The notes under the pieces: generated by a model
What the model saw: only the letters and a program-made list of their open reading frames with translations
Databases searched by the model: none
What the model was told of the DNA's origin: nothing
Part shown: positions 24,481-36,739 of the stretch, in pieces
Numbering within the stretch: position 1 is the stretch's first letter
How the letters are laid out: the number at the start of each line of letters is the position of its first letter
Source: Pseudoscleropodium purum
Lineage: Eukaryota; Streptophyta; Bryopsida; Hypnales; Brachytheciaceae
Reading direction: 5' to 3'
DNA: 64,000 nucleotides
Assembly: GCA_963969395.1 (NCBI GenBank)
Contig: OZ017796.1
Location: 13,890,501-13,954,500, forward strand
Translations under genes and position numbers: made by a program

Positions 24481-24899
24481 AGCTAAGTTAAGGTAGTAGC
24501 ATCAATTATTAGCCATGCCCAATAACCAACTTGTAGGATGTAGCTATTTCCAATAAAGATTGGAAGAAATTTCCAACTACAACTTGGAATGTATTTTTTT
24601 GGTTCTTTTTCAGTGTTGGGACTACTAATGTTATGACACATGTCCCGAAGTAGTAACCAAGAAAGCATGAAGCAATGAAAAGGAAAGTAATTTAGCTATG
24701 ATCGGAATTGGAAGACTCTAGACATTGGCTACTAGTGAAATGCACTTTATGACTCCCCCAGTTCCCAGTAATTTCGATTTGGAGAATGAAATTGTGAAAA
24801 TTCCCAATCTCCCTCGTTTTTTTTCCTCTCTTTTCCCGTGTGAAAAATTTCCACCACCTCATACTGCTCCCCATCTGCTCCCAAATGTCGGTCTTATTT

Positions 24900-25440
24900 G
24901 ATCGGCTAAGCTGCTTCTACCTTCATCCCATCAGTTCAGTTGGCGAGGTGGAATGGATGAATGGTGACTGACTGACTCACTGTCCCCCGCCAAAGAGGGC
25001 CAAGCAAGTCAGCCAGCCTGCCTGTGCCTGTTGCCTGTGCCTGTGCCTGTGGCCTGTTGGCAAGGAAGGGAAAGAAAGAAAGAGCCCCGCCAACTCTCCT
25101 TGTAGGCAAACCACATGCGGCCAATGGGAAGAGGCTGAAGCTTCGAAAAGGAGGACTTCGCACGTGGGCTTGCGGGGCCACCAAGGGAGCTGCGGAGCCC
25201 TAATAACTGAACTGAAAAAGAGAGACGGAACCCAGCCCTTCCCTCCCCTTGGCTTGGCTTGGGGAAGGAGAAAATTATGGGCCACTATTTTTAATATACA
25301 TCACATTACATTACATTACAGCTCTGGCATCAAGCGAGCTTTCCAGGGAGGAGGACAAGGAGGGATAACTTTAAGGGTTAAGCTTAACCCTCAGCTCGTC
25401 ATCATCCCTTTGTCAGTCCCTTTTCCTTTTGCACCAGCTC
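24900..25440. other. GC-rich island without a gene model
   Basis: About 500 bases of relatively GC-rich sequence with a TGCCTGT microsatellite (about 25020-25060) and an ATTAC microsatellite (about 25303-25320). Frames are open on both strands but have no recognisable domain. It leads into a 53-bp tandem repeat with a long A run, which could mean a retroposed transcript; no parent gene is recognisable. Confidence 0.35.
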
Positions 25441-25448
25441 ACATTTGT

Positions 25449-25588
25449 CATCCTCCCTTCCTCTGCATTGAGCAACTATCCTCCACAAAAACACATTTTG
25501 GCATCCTCCCATCCTCTGCATTGAGCAACTATCCTCCACAAAAACACATTTTGGCATTCTCCCCTTCATCGGAAACTATTCTCCACAA

Positions 25589-25623
<35 letters not shown>
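25449..25623 (+). repeat. 53-bp tandem repeat followed by an A34 run
   Basis: Two nearly identical 53-base units start at 25449 and 25502 (CATCCTCCC...ATTTTGG; one base differs), followed by a degenerate partial third unit and then 34 consecutive A from 25590 to 25623. The A run on the plus strand points away from the minus-strand LINE next door, so it is not the tail of that element. Confidence 0.85.
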
Positions 25624-25625
<2 letters not shown>

Positions 25626-26024
25626 CAATTTCAGTTGTCGCCCTCTTGGGGACTGGCTCCAGAGCTTACCAAGTGTAGAATTTCATGACCAGCACAGTTT
25701 GCAGGGAGGGACAGGAGGGGAGGATATCATTCCTTTCTTAAGTTATTGGTTGCTTTTGACTTTCGGGGTGAATGGACTGAAGCAGATGATGCCACACAGA
25801 TAGATAGATAAAAACTCCGGTCTTCAAAGAAGGCCAGCATGAATAAAGTGTTTGTTCGTAATGACAATAAATCTATGTCCAACAGATCAAAGGCTATTGA
25901 TGCAAAACTACTCTTCCCTTTCGAGAATAGGCACTCTAGTTTCATATTTACTAGTTTTAAAGTAACTGAGTTTAAAAGAAAGTTGGGTATGCATTGTATG
26001 TGCAGTGGTAAGTGATGGTAAGAC

Positions 26025-29000
26025 AAATATTATTCTAGTGGAAGTGGTTGATTGTTTTCTATTTTTCATTTATATAGGATGATAGATCTAGCATATTGTA
26101 TGGCAATTACATTGATTGTTTTATAAGTGTGTTTTAGAGCATTTTCGGGTAGTTTGAGTTTAGTTTCAAGGATTTTCATTGACAAAGTATGAGTTGTTCC
26201 TTTAGCTCCTACAGTAATGACAATGAGTGGGTCAACATTCCATCCTTAAGCCAGGATGTTATTTATTAGTGGTTGATATTTTTGGATTTTGTTATCTATT
26301 TTTATTTGCAAGAATCTATCATTAATGTATATGAATTCTAAAAGCTGTATAGTGAGATTGTTATCTGAATTAGTTGGTGGATTATTTTAGTAGGGGAGTA
26401 CTTTGACACATAGGATGTCTGGTTTTAATCTAGCGTTACATTGACATCTTTGTCTTAAACAGGAGCAGGATAAGAACCATGAGAGTACAATATTTTCTTG
26501 TGGATTGTTGTTGAGTGTACTTGCATTCATTAGAGTATAATATCTAATATTTTTGTTAGATAGAATAAGTTTTCATAATTCCCATATTGCTTTGTTATGT
26601 CTTTTGACTCTAAGAGTGTGGATATGTTGTTGATTGCATTTTAGAAGTACATAGAGCCATGTATCTATATCATGTGATCTACATATAGAGCATGTGATTG
26701 ATGGAAATCTTTCTATGCCAAAAAATAGTTGTTTTCTAGCATTTCCCATGTATTGGTTAGTGCGAAATTTTAACAAGCTCCTTTCTTGTGAGTCTTTTAT
26801 TTCAAGGTTAGACCAAAATTCATTAGAGAGGATGTTATCTATGTCAGGATTGAGAGTCCATTTGCTGATGTTAGGGAATCTTTGTGCCAATATTTCTATA
26901 TTTTTATCGTGATCAGATTTGTTAAGGTATGTTTGAAGGCATCTAATTGTACCTTTGTCAGGTTGATGGACTGGGCATGGCCATTCATCTTTTTGGTAAT
27001 AGAATGGTGCAATGTGTGCAAATTCATATGATTTTGAGGCAAATTTGTATTCTTTTATTGTACCATTTTTAGCAAATCTATTTGCATGTTCATTACCCAT
27101 AATATTAATATGGGCTTTGATTTTGGAAATTGTTGTGATTTGCGTTCTATTCTAAAGCATTACTACCATAGATTCTAGTATAGTTTTATCTGTATGGTTG
27201 CAGTGTAATTTAGGGTGTTTTCGTTGTGTGTTAAGTACATATATACAATTTAGGTAGTTGGTGAATATGTGTGCTAGTTAGTGTAGATATTTTGTAGTGA
27301 TTATTCGTAGTGTTTTATGTATGGCCATTAATTAAACTCTAAAACAAGTTTGTAGCCTAGATAGTCTTTTAGATATTTGGATTTCTTCTTTTGAAGGATT
27401 ATATACACTATATCCCACTTTTTTACGTATCCAGTGTCCATTTGCATGTTGTTTAGGTGGTGTAAATGATCCATTAGTGTAATAGCTATATTGTGTTGAA
27501 AATTTTAATTGAGGGTTAGTTCTATATGGTAGTGGTGGTGGTGTAGATATATTTGTTGGTTTGTGGTTGGTTTTATATGTGAGTTTATTCCAGTTTTTGT
27601 TTTTGTTCAAAGTTACATTATTAGGTGTGGGAGGAGCAATCTATATGTGGTATTGTGATATTTGCATATTTTGGAGGATTGATGTAAAAGAAGTTATTTG
27701 GTTGGGAGGGCCAATATTATAGTTTTGATGGTGTATACAAAAAATGTGTATTACAAGGGGTTTAGTAGGTGGTCTTTTATTTACCACTGGGGTGATTGTT
27801 GGATCTTCATAAGTAATTGTGTCTGTAGCAAAATGGACAATGATGTGTGTATCTTCAAATGGTCCAATGTATGGGGAAAATTTTTGGTACCATTTTATAT
27901 TTGGTATGACTAATATAGTTGATGTGTCTTGATCATATTTTTCTGCTAATCTTGCCTAGTGTAATGCTTATTAGATTGCCTCTTCATTGTGTGCATATGC
28001 AAAACCTACACCTTTCAATTTGTAATTGAAGGTTTTGCCAAGTGAGCCAAATATTTTGTTTCTTTCAAACTGAGAGTAAAATTGTGTAATTTGTGTGGAG
28101 CAAGTGATTGGTAAAGAGAAATATGAATGTGATATGTTGAATGTTGTTGTTATGGAATCTAGGATATTTTGAGGGAGGATATGTTGTGATGTTCTAAATG
28201 GATTTTTGTTGAATTTTTTATATTTGTATCTTTGGTAGAGCCATTTGATTTCTGTTTCAAATGATTGTGTAGGTGGTATTAAGCTATGTGTGTTATTTAT
28301 AGCAATGTGATATTGTTTCTATAGCCATTTTAATCTAATAGTTGGAATAGTTATGAAAATTTTACCAGTGTCTAGGTGTAGATGTGTTTGTTCATTTTGT
28401 GTTATTATGGTGTGTGTATTTGTTAGTATGTCTTTTTCTGAGTTGCATTCAGTAATAGAGATAGATGTGAGTGGAATTATTGTTGGAGGTAGAATGAATC
28501 GTGTATCTTTTGATTGCTCATGGTTAATGTTCAATGTGATGATGTCTCTATAGTACTTGTGTTGTTGTTATATGTAATATTGTGTGAATAAATTAATATT
28601 GTGTGTAATTACCGTTGGTTGATTGAAAGGAAAAAGCTCTCTTTGTGGCATCCATTTAGTATAAGTTATGTTATCTTGGAATGTCTAATGACATAGATAT
28701 GTATTGTATATTTTTGAAATTTTGTATGTGTCTTTTGTTTATTTTGTTTTATGGTTTGTTATTATATGTATGGGAAGTTTGGTTAAGTTGTTTTGGATGT
28801 TTAAAGGTGGGTTTTCTTGACATATTATTCATGGTGGTTCTAGGTGTGAGGGATTTTCTAAGGTTTTTGGATTTAGATCTCAATTGATTATTATGTGTTG
28901 TGCTTTGAGAGTGCGTGGTGATGGGTGTCTTTGACAAGGATTTGAACATTCAAGGGAATATTGAAGATAGCAAAAAAGTTGTTCTACTATGAGTAAAGCA

Positions 29001-30400
29001 CTTTTTTCTATTTTGGTTGGGGTTTTATAGTATATTTTGAAGTCTTCTTGTGACATGAGATTTGTGCCATTAGGGAGTGTAATGTGTTTGATTTTGTCTA
29101 TATTGTGTAATAAGAATTTATGTATCATTTTAAGAGAGAGATTTTGATTTATATGAGGTAAGATGATAGTAGCTTGCAACATCCATTCTTTTTCGAGTTC
29201 TATCATATGAAATTGGAAGCTTTCTTTTATGCTTTTGAGATGGATTCGTGCTTCATGTTTTAGTAAAAGCAGAGTTTTTATTGTAGACGATCGAATGCAA
29301 TCTTGTGTTTTAATTCTAGGGATGTTTTCTGCACCTCCATATTTGGCTAAAATGTGGTCGATGAGTCCTTCATATATTATTCCTAGTCTTCCTGGATCAT
29401 TTAGGGCATTTCTAAGTTGTTTGCTAATACAATATAAATATGCATTTTTGAGTGAAAAGGCTTCTAGGCCAAAAAATTCATGTGGGAGATGTGCTATTAC
29501 ATTTGCAGTGCATTTTGGTAATCCCTATATTGTTTTTTGGGTTCCAATGATCTTTTTATCTAGTTTTTTAATTGTTGGTGGAGAGTATGGGACTACATGG
29601 AAGCTATAGGTTATGCCAGCTCTTACTACAGTGTCGACTATATAAATTTTTTGTTTTATTGTGGTTGGACAATTTGTGAGTTGTGAGCATTGATCTGTTA
29701 CATTTTTAGTGGTAATATGGGTTTGTATTTTCCATTTTAGTGATGGTACCAATCGTACACCTAAATATGTGTAGGGTTTATTTTGGTGTAAAATTGGTAT
29801 TAGTTGATCTTGATAGCTTATATTCATGATTTGTATTTGGATCTTAAAAGTGTCAGGTTTTGTTTTTGAGTTATTTAGGCATCTCATGATTGTGCATTTG
29901 AATACACCTAAGTCCATTCCAAACCACTCACAAAATTTATCTAATTTGTTAACTTGATTTTGAAGTGGTGTGAGTTTATTTGTTGTAGCTACTAGGTCAT
30001 TTGCTTATGCTATAGAGCTAATAGTTATTTGGAATGTACCAAATGTATAACCATTATTGTCCTGGTGGAACCATCTAAGTAATGTTTTTAAAAAGATAAG
30101 AAAAAGGTAGGGGCTTAGGGTGTCTCCTTGAATGGTACCTCTTTATATTGGTATTGGTTTAGTATTTCCAAAGTATTCATTTGTAAATATCATATTGGAA
30201 TTTGAGTAGATATTTCCTATTAATGTTACAACATCTTTTAGATATCCAAGATCTATTATTATGGCAAGAAGTCTTGCATGATCTATGGATCCAAATGCAT
30301 TTTTGAAGTCTATGTATAATATATAAATGTCTTGGTTTGTAAATCATGTGTCTTCTAGAGCTGCTATGAGAGGTTGGATGCCACAGACTTCACTTATCTA
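26025..30400 (-). mobile_element. Decayed LINE: RT, RNase H, zinc knuckle and RLE-like end
   Basis: A single minus-strand frame can be followed for about 4.4 kb, broken by stops with little sign of frameshifts. In order: reverse transcriptase with YIDFKNAFGSIDHAR (about 30310) and RGTIQGDTLSP (about 30140), a decayed catalytic box (29996-30007) reading stop-A-N-D where YADD is expected, thumb block YLGVRL, RNase H with TNGSF (27468) where the family has TDG, and KAHINIMGNEHAN (about 27100), a Cys/His knuckle CSIC...LLKC...H followed by RHNKAIWE (about 26680-26580), then LKPDI (26417), EFIYINDRF and KYQPL (26267), and a final conserved-looking block GWNVDPLIVI. Knuckle, KPD and KY resemble the restriction-like endonuclease of R2/Dualen-type LINEs; Dualen from Chlamydomonas also has RNase H. 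The 5' part, including any APE domain, is missing. The copy is surely inactive. Confidence 0.8.
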
Positions 30401-31982
30401 TTGCACGCAGTCTTGGGCAGTCTTGTGAGAGTTCCCTCCAAAGGGATTTGCCTTTTCTTCTCAGCTGGGGATTGAATCGCCATACAATCGCCTCTTTTAA
30501 TGTAAGGTGGAAGTACCAATAACCAATCAAATAAGCAACTGGAGAGCAAGTTCTGTGTACTATAAGTTGGTGGATATTTTTCCCACATAGGAAGATAGGA
30601 AATATGAGGATTGCTAAGTTTTCAGATTTTTATTTAGAAAACTGAAATTACAGTGAATTTTGGGAGGCAAAAGAACTCTTGACCCATTAGCAATGTCTAG
30701 AGTCTTCTAAATCCAATCATCCCATATAGTACTTTTTTGCTCATTACTACATATAATGTGTCATAACCTTACTAGTTGCAAACTTCAAAGGACAAAAATA
30801 ACAAATGTCAAGCTTCAGATTTGGCCAATCCAGCCTAAGGTTGGAATTAGCACCCCTACCATCTTGAGTATTGGGCATGGTTGGTAATTGGTGCCTCCAC
30901 GTTACTCCATGTCATGTCCAAAATTACTCCTTAGCTACATTTTGGAGCAATTCCAACCATTCCATGTTGTACTAGAATGGGGGAAATAATTTATGAGTTT
31001 TTGAGGGTTGAAGTTCCCTTTGCATAGTGCTTTTGTGAGTAGACAGAAATTACATTTGGGTTTGAGGAATATCTTTGTTTTAGAAAAATGCCCCAAATGG
31101 AGGACATTTTATCCAAAAAGGTCTTCATGAGGGGGGTGCAACCCAATGACAAAGGCCTTTTGGGGGCAGAATACTTGACAACAAGGCTACCCCTAGATGT
31201 GAAGCACCAACAATAAATTGGATGATAAAAAATCACATGATAAATGAAATGAATTTGGAACTTGAAACTTGGAGACTTTCATCCAATTGTTCTAAATTTT
31301 TTATCATGAAACTTGAAACTTGGAACTTTTCATTATGTGGGAATACCTTGGAACTTGCAAAATATCCTTGTTATGTCTCAAAATACATTAGAATTTTCAT
31401 GGTAATGCTTTTACATTGTCAAACTAAAAGCAAACAAACAAAATCAAGTCTAATGTTAAAAATAGTTTTTTGGAAGTCAAAATCTTGCCTCCTCCTCCTT
31501 TCACAAGCCCCCCCATGATAATTTAATAGAAAAACAATTCCAATTATCTTCTCCCAACTACTGCACACTTCCATGTGGAATTCCAAATTTTTTGTAGTCT
31601 TTTAAGCAAGTTTTGGTTGTACACAAAACAAACAATGCTTGAAATTAGAATATATTTTTGATTCAATCATTAGTCATATGGATTGATTCAAAATCTTTGA
31701 ATTCCATTTGTCCAACAACTAAGTGTGAAGATGATTTTTGTACAACAAATACAAGCTTGCCAAGGTATGTAGCTTATTTAGTGGTATTAAAAAATCAATT
31801 TAAAAAAAATGTGCATTTCACAATTAGAAAGAGGTTCTAAACATGTCTAAAGTAGTGGTGTAAACTTTGAAATTCATTAACTATAGAACCTTGATTTCAT
31901 GCTTCAAGTTATTGAAGTGTACAATGTCTCTCATACTAAGGTACCTTACAACCTTTAATTTCTATATTTTCAAAATCTCCAA
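30401..31982. other. Intergenic stretch, no gene seen
   Basis: Beyond the abrupt 5' break of the LINE relic the composition changes to balanced for about 150 bases, then AT-rich. Only short frames without motifs are present. Nothing else is recognised. Confidence 0.4.
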
Positions 31983-34437
31983 TTAACTCCTAAATGCCCG
32001 AGGCACCAAATTTAGGTGTCAACAATACTTTGAAGTTAACCTCTAAAGGACCATTGTCCCTTCGGGAGACAAATGGGATTTCAGGCAGGTACCTACAGGC
32101 TGAAATTATGTCCTGAATTTTTTAAACTTTTTTAGAAGATAGTAAAATTGATTAGCTTCGTGGAAGTATAATTTTTTTTCGATCGGTGCTTGAGAACAAA
32201 AGTTATGCCCAAATGAGCTCAAAACAAGGGACAGAGGGCAGTCAAATTTTTAAAAAGAATTTCCTCATAGATCATATTTTTGTGTACATAAAAAGCTTTG
32301 ATTCATTACATTTGGATTCTTTATGAGAAAGTTATGGACAATCTTGTTTTTCGGGCAATCAAAGCATCTTCTTGAAAAAATACCCCGTAGTGTTCATTTC
32401 TGAATGCAATTTTTCCAATTTTTCCAAAAAATAAGTTTCACATGGTTTATCTTGCTTGCTAGAACAACATTACCATTGGGATTAGTGAATTTTAATTCCA
32501 TTTTAGAGATATTAATAATTTAGTTTTTCCTTCTATCTCATACCACTTAACAATTTCTTAAAGAATAAAAATTAAGTTTTTTTGAATTATCATTTTTTTC
32601 CCTAGCGTCTCAAATCAATTTTGTACCACAAAGATTTAAAGCTCAAAACTCTATAGTGCAAAAAATTAAAGTTTAAAATGTTCAAAGTCAAAAAAGCTAG
32701 TCCCACAATGTGTTGAAAAACTTGTTTTTTCTACTTTAAATACGGATATGTTGCAATCTATGCTATCAAAAAATTTGAAATTTTTTCCACACATTCTCAT
32801 ACTATTTAGGTGTGAGATCCTATGTTTAAATGTAGAAAAAAAATTTTAATTTTTTTTTACCTTTTGCTATAGAAATGGTAGTTTTGAGTGTTTTTTGGCA
32901 CATAAAAGACTCGGTCCTTTAGGGGTTAAATAAAACCTAACCAAGTTGCTATTTTTAATAGATCATAATTTTAACCCTTAAGGTCTCAAGAACATTTTTT
33001 TGTCAAAAACCACTAAAAACTACCATTTTTGCTGCATTCATCTAAGAAAACAAAAAGAATCATTTTTTTAGAATTTAACCATAGGATCTTGTACTTCACT
33101 TGTCTTAGCTCATGCAGTAAAAATTTGATGATGTTTGACCATATAGATAGGAAGATATTAGAATTCAAAGTTAAAAAAGAAATTTTTTTGAACACTGGCT
33201 TGCAATCTCAGATGACTTTGATCCCCAATTGTGGAATTTTTTTGCATTACAGACTTTGAAATTAAAGAATTGAGTTGAAAGTCTATAAAAAAAATTCAAA
33301 AAGCACACACTTAATTTTCATTCTTTAATAAAATGTTAAGTAGAGGTAGGTCCAAGATTGAAAAAATAAATAAATTGATAATAGCTCTAAGATGGGATTG
33401 AAAGACAATAACCCCAATGGTGAGGTTGTTTTAGCAAGAAAATGCAACATTCTCAAAAAAAATTGTGGAAAATTGTGAAAACTGCATTTAGAAATGAATC
33501 CTTTAAGTTATTTTTTCAAGAAGATGTTGAAATTGCTTGATAAAAAAAGATTGTCTTTAACTTTCTCACTATTAGTCCAAATAGAACGAATTGAAGCTTC
33601 ACATGTAGACATAAATATAACATTTTAGGAAAAAAAATTTAGGATTTATTTTTATATTTTGCAATTTTTTTTGTGTTGCCCACTGAGTTCAGTTTCAAGG
33701 TTTTTGTGGTATAACTTTTGCTCCTAGGCACCAATTGAAATAAAATTAATATTCCCACATAGCTAATCAGTTTTTCTATCTTGCTGGAAATTTTCAAAAA
33801 AATTCACCAAAAATTGAGGTCATAGGAACTTGCCCAAAATTTGATTTGTCCCCCAAGGAGACAATGGGACTTTAGGGTTTAAAATTTTCTTTTTGAAATC
33901 TAGTTTTAGCATCCCAAATCCAATTATGAAAATGATTGATTATGATTTTTCTATTCAAGATTTTGTGTGAGGATGTTTATTGCAATCTTGACTTTCCATA
34001 GTGCTGTAGAAAATGATCCTCAAATATTCTAAATTTTGGAGAAAAAATCACAATATAAATTCATTTAAAAAAATTATAAAGTTGATTTTGAGAAGTCACA
34101 AAATTGATTGGGTTTGTGCTTGTTAGGCCCTTTAATCTCATATTTCTTTTAGTAACCAACTTTTTAGATTTGACATGTGAAAAGAAGATTGAAAGACTTC
34201 AAATCACTTTTATAATTTAAACAACCTCACAATCAAAGACTATTATAGTCATTCAATCCATAAGTGATATTGTTGTGTTTTCTTTTCCTGTGTGATCTCA
34301 AACATGTCTAGCTTGAATTTGTATGGTTAGAATTTAAAAAAATTGATACAACTTATCAAAATGTTTTTTTTTTTGTTCAGTTTATAGCAAATTCCTAGAA
34401 GCTCAAAAAGGCCTTGGGCATTGCATTTAGGGGCTAA
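31983..34437. repeat. Outer repeat enclosing the large palindrome
   Basis: TTAACTCCTAAATGCCC at 31983 and GCATTTAGGGGCTAA ending at 34437 are approximate inverted copies and are each followed or preceded by a GAGGC/GCCTTG word. They may be the ends of one older element into which the palindrome at 32036-33882 inserted, or ends of separate neighbours. The assignment as one element is inference. Confidence 0.35.
32036..33882. repeat. 1.85-kb palindrome of two inverted 0.9-kb repeat units
   Basis: Left arm 32036-32929 and right arm 32971-33882 are reverse complements along their whole length with moderate divergence; a 41-base spacer separates them. Matching pairs include GACAATGG with CCATTGTC near the outer ends, a block around AAAAGTTATG/ATAACTTTTG, GAGAAAGTTA with AACTTTCTC, and GATCCTATG with CATAGGATC near the centre. 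Each arm itself is bounded by TTAACCTCTAAAGGACC and its inverse GGTCCTTTAGGGGTTAA, so each arm looks like one complete element with short terminal inverted repeats. No transposase is readable. Confidence 0.8.
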
Positions 34438-34783
34438 GGTAGTACGCTTAATTCAGGCGGATGGGGTCTCTCTCTCTTTTTCTCTTTTTCCTGTTTTTTA
34501 AAATCTGAATAATAACTTATGCATGCTGTCCTGGCCCTGTGCATGTTCTTCAGAAGATGTGGCATGAACAAATGTCAAAAGCAGCAAGGCCTTTCCATGA
34601 TGCAGCAATCAAAGGGGATCCCCCTTGGGCCCCTGCTATTTGCCAAGAATCCGGCATACTTCACATGGGGGGTGGAATGGGCCTGGCCAAGAGTAAGCGT
34701 AGAGTTACCTATTCCTATTACAAAACATGCCCTCGTTTCCTTGGAAATGTATATTTTGGTTCCTAAGAAGTAAGCTACACTGA

Positions 34784-35325
34784 GGGCCTGTTTACATGCT
34801 CCCCCCCCCCAGGCAAGGCTGGGGTGAACTCACTCTCTTGCTAGCTTGTCTCCTAGGGAAAACACTGAAATTTTTGATTTGTCACACACGAATAAAATTT
34901 GCAAAGCCTGAATTCATATTTGCAATCAAAGGCCCCAAATTAGCGAGAAGAGGTTACAGAGGATAAGTTAATTAAGAGGATATAGAGACACATAATAGAG
35001 GATCTTTTGGTTTACATGCACCCCTGAGATGATTTGGGGAGGCAAGCAAGGGGGCCAATTCACCAGCCAGGAAGGATTGAACTTTGTATTGTCCCATGTT
35101 TTACCCTTCAATTGTAGAAAATATGGAAATTTTTTAATTTGTCACATATGATACAATTTAGAAATTTTGAATTCATTTTGAATTTACAATCAAAGATCCC
35201 AAATTAGCTAGGAAGTTGACAAAATACAAAATTTGAGCGGCACAAAATAGGGGGCAATTTTTACGTTTACTCTTTGACAGGGCAATAAGGGGTCAATCCT
35301 CCCTGGCCCAGTTCACCCAGACTAT
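34784..35325 (+). repeat. Dispersed repeat family E, two tandem copies
   Basis: Two units start at TTTACATGCTCCCC (about 34792) and TTTACATGCACCCC (about 35013). Both continue with a GGCAAG word, a TCACC or TGAACTCACTC word, AATTTGTCACA and CAATCAAAG-CCCAAATTAGC. The spacing is about 220 bases. An inverted copy lies at 24170-24480. The GGGCCTGTTTACATG start resembles terminal words of plant DNA transposons. Confidence 0.6.
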
Positions 35326-35483
35326 GGGCAAAGTGTCAATTTCAGTACAGTAGTGTCCAAGGAATGAAATTGTGACTAGGATAAGTTAAATCAATGCGGT
35401 AATTTCACGGAATTCAATTGAGTCGACGGGCTTGGTGAGCTGGAAACTTCTGTTCCATTCAGTTGCAAGGACACAAGGGAGCT

Positions 35484-35842
35484 GCTCTTAATAAGGGTAG
35501 TTACACCTTCTCCATTCAGGGTTCAATTAATAAAGAAGTGCGACATGCCGCTTTTCCGTTGGGAGCCCGTGAAGTTTTCCCGATTGATTTCTGCTCTTGC
35601 AGTTTTCCCTGTGTTGTTAATTTCCTTGTGTGTCCTTTTGTACTTCATCGTTGTCATTGCTGCTTGAGAGACGTCTCAGTTTTCTTCAGTTTTCAAATCA
35701 ATTTTCTTCAGTATTCAAAAAGGGGGGTCACACCTTCTTCATGCACAAAGGCTCCCCATTGGCTCCCTTTTTCTCTCACCACTTTTTCATTCTTGAAGAA
35801 ATTTCACTCACTGGAGAAGGCGTGACTACCCTTAGTAGAGTT
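35484..35842 (+). mobile_element. MITE-like element, family I, copy 2
   Basis: The left end AAGGGTAGTTACACCTTCTC and the right end GAGAAGGCGTGACTACCCTT are inverted repeats of about 22 bases with two mismatches. Flanks read TAA on the left and TTA on the right, which would fit a degraded 3-base target duplication of the PIF/Harbinger type, but this is weak. Internal sequence matches the copy at 12028-12580. There is no transposase. Confidence 0.7.
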
Positions 35843-35859
35843 AAGCCTACTCTACCTTT

Positions 35860-36400
35860 AACTTAAGGTATGTCGTTGCTGGAAGCCAAAGGAAGTGAGT
35901 AGACCGGGAAGAGCCTGTCCGGGAAGAAGTCTATGCCAGGTGTAGATTTCGCCTGCATGTCCCTACCAGTCTTATGCTCCCAGGCTGTCCCCCGTACAGT
36001 TCCAGCCTCCAGTAGTGTGGCCCTGGCTGGGATTGGAGTCTGATTGGATTCCTCGGAGACTTGCAGGATCCTAGATGCACTTATCCATCCATTTCGGTCT
36101 CCCTGTCTGTCTATCCAAGTGGTAGGGACCGCCTTCTTGGATCGGTCTGACAGGGCATGCAGATGCATATTGCAAAGTGGAGTTCCCAGTACTGTATTGT
36201 TGGGGGAAGGTAGATATTTTGCCAAAAGGAGGCTTAGGACAATAGGGGCTCCGCTTCCTAAGGAGAGCATCCGCACTGGGACACGTCAAACGTGAACGTG
36301 GCCTGTAGGGGAATGCATTACAGGATTTCTAAGGGGGCAGGGAGGGTTGTTTCAAGCTGGTGATCCTTGCAGTTCTCCCCCCTTGCAGTTTGGACGAATG
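35860..36400. other. GC-balanced insert of unknown origin
   Basis: About 500 bases of balanced composition lie between a MITE and AT-rich sequence. Frames are open on both strands (for example 35863-36276 minus and 36044-36295 plus), which by itself says little. I recognise no domain. It may be a remnant of a retroelement or captured gene sequence. Confidence 0.3.
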
Positions 36401-36739
36401 GTTGTTTCCAAAAAAATAAATTCCAAAAAATAAATCATTCTTGAAATGAAGAAAAAAGTTGAAATTTTTTATTTTATTTTTTAAATTAATTAATTTTTCC
36501 AAATGTAGGAGTCACTTCGCCACATCAACGAGTTGTTGCAGGATAGTTCTCGCAATTTGGGAACTACCGGGAACTCATAGCCCTCGTGAGGCTAAAATCT
36601 CCTCTAATGGCACAAAAAAGAAGCACCTCATTATACTTATGTCAAGTTAAGAATTAATTTGAGAAGGCTAGCTCTTCAAAAGAAGATGAGTGATAAGGTA
36701 GAAATATCCATAACCATGAATTTAAGAATTTTGAACATG

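Noticed and set aside
30394..30588. Continuation of the LINE reverse transcriptase upstream of 30.4 kb
   Set aside because: The frame stops matching at about 30.40 kb and composition changes abruptly, so I end the element there.
35863..36295. Opposed frames of 137 and 83 codons
   Set aside because: No motif; overlapping open frames on both strands in a 430-base segment are not evidence for a gene.
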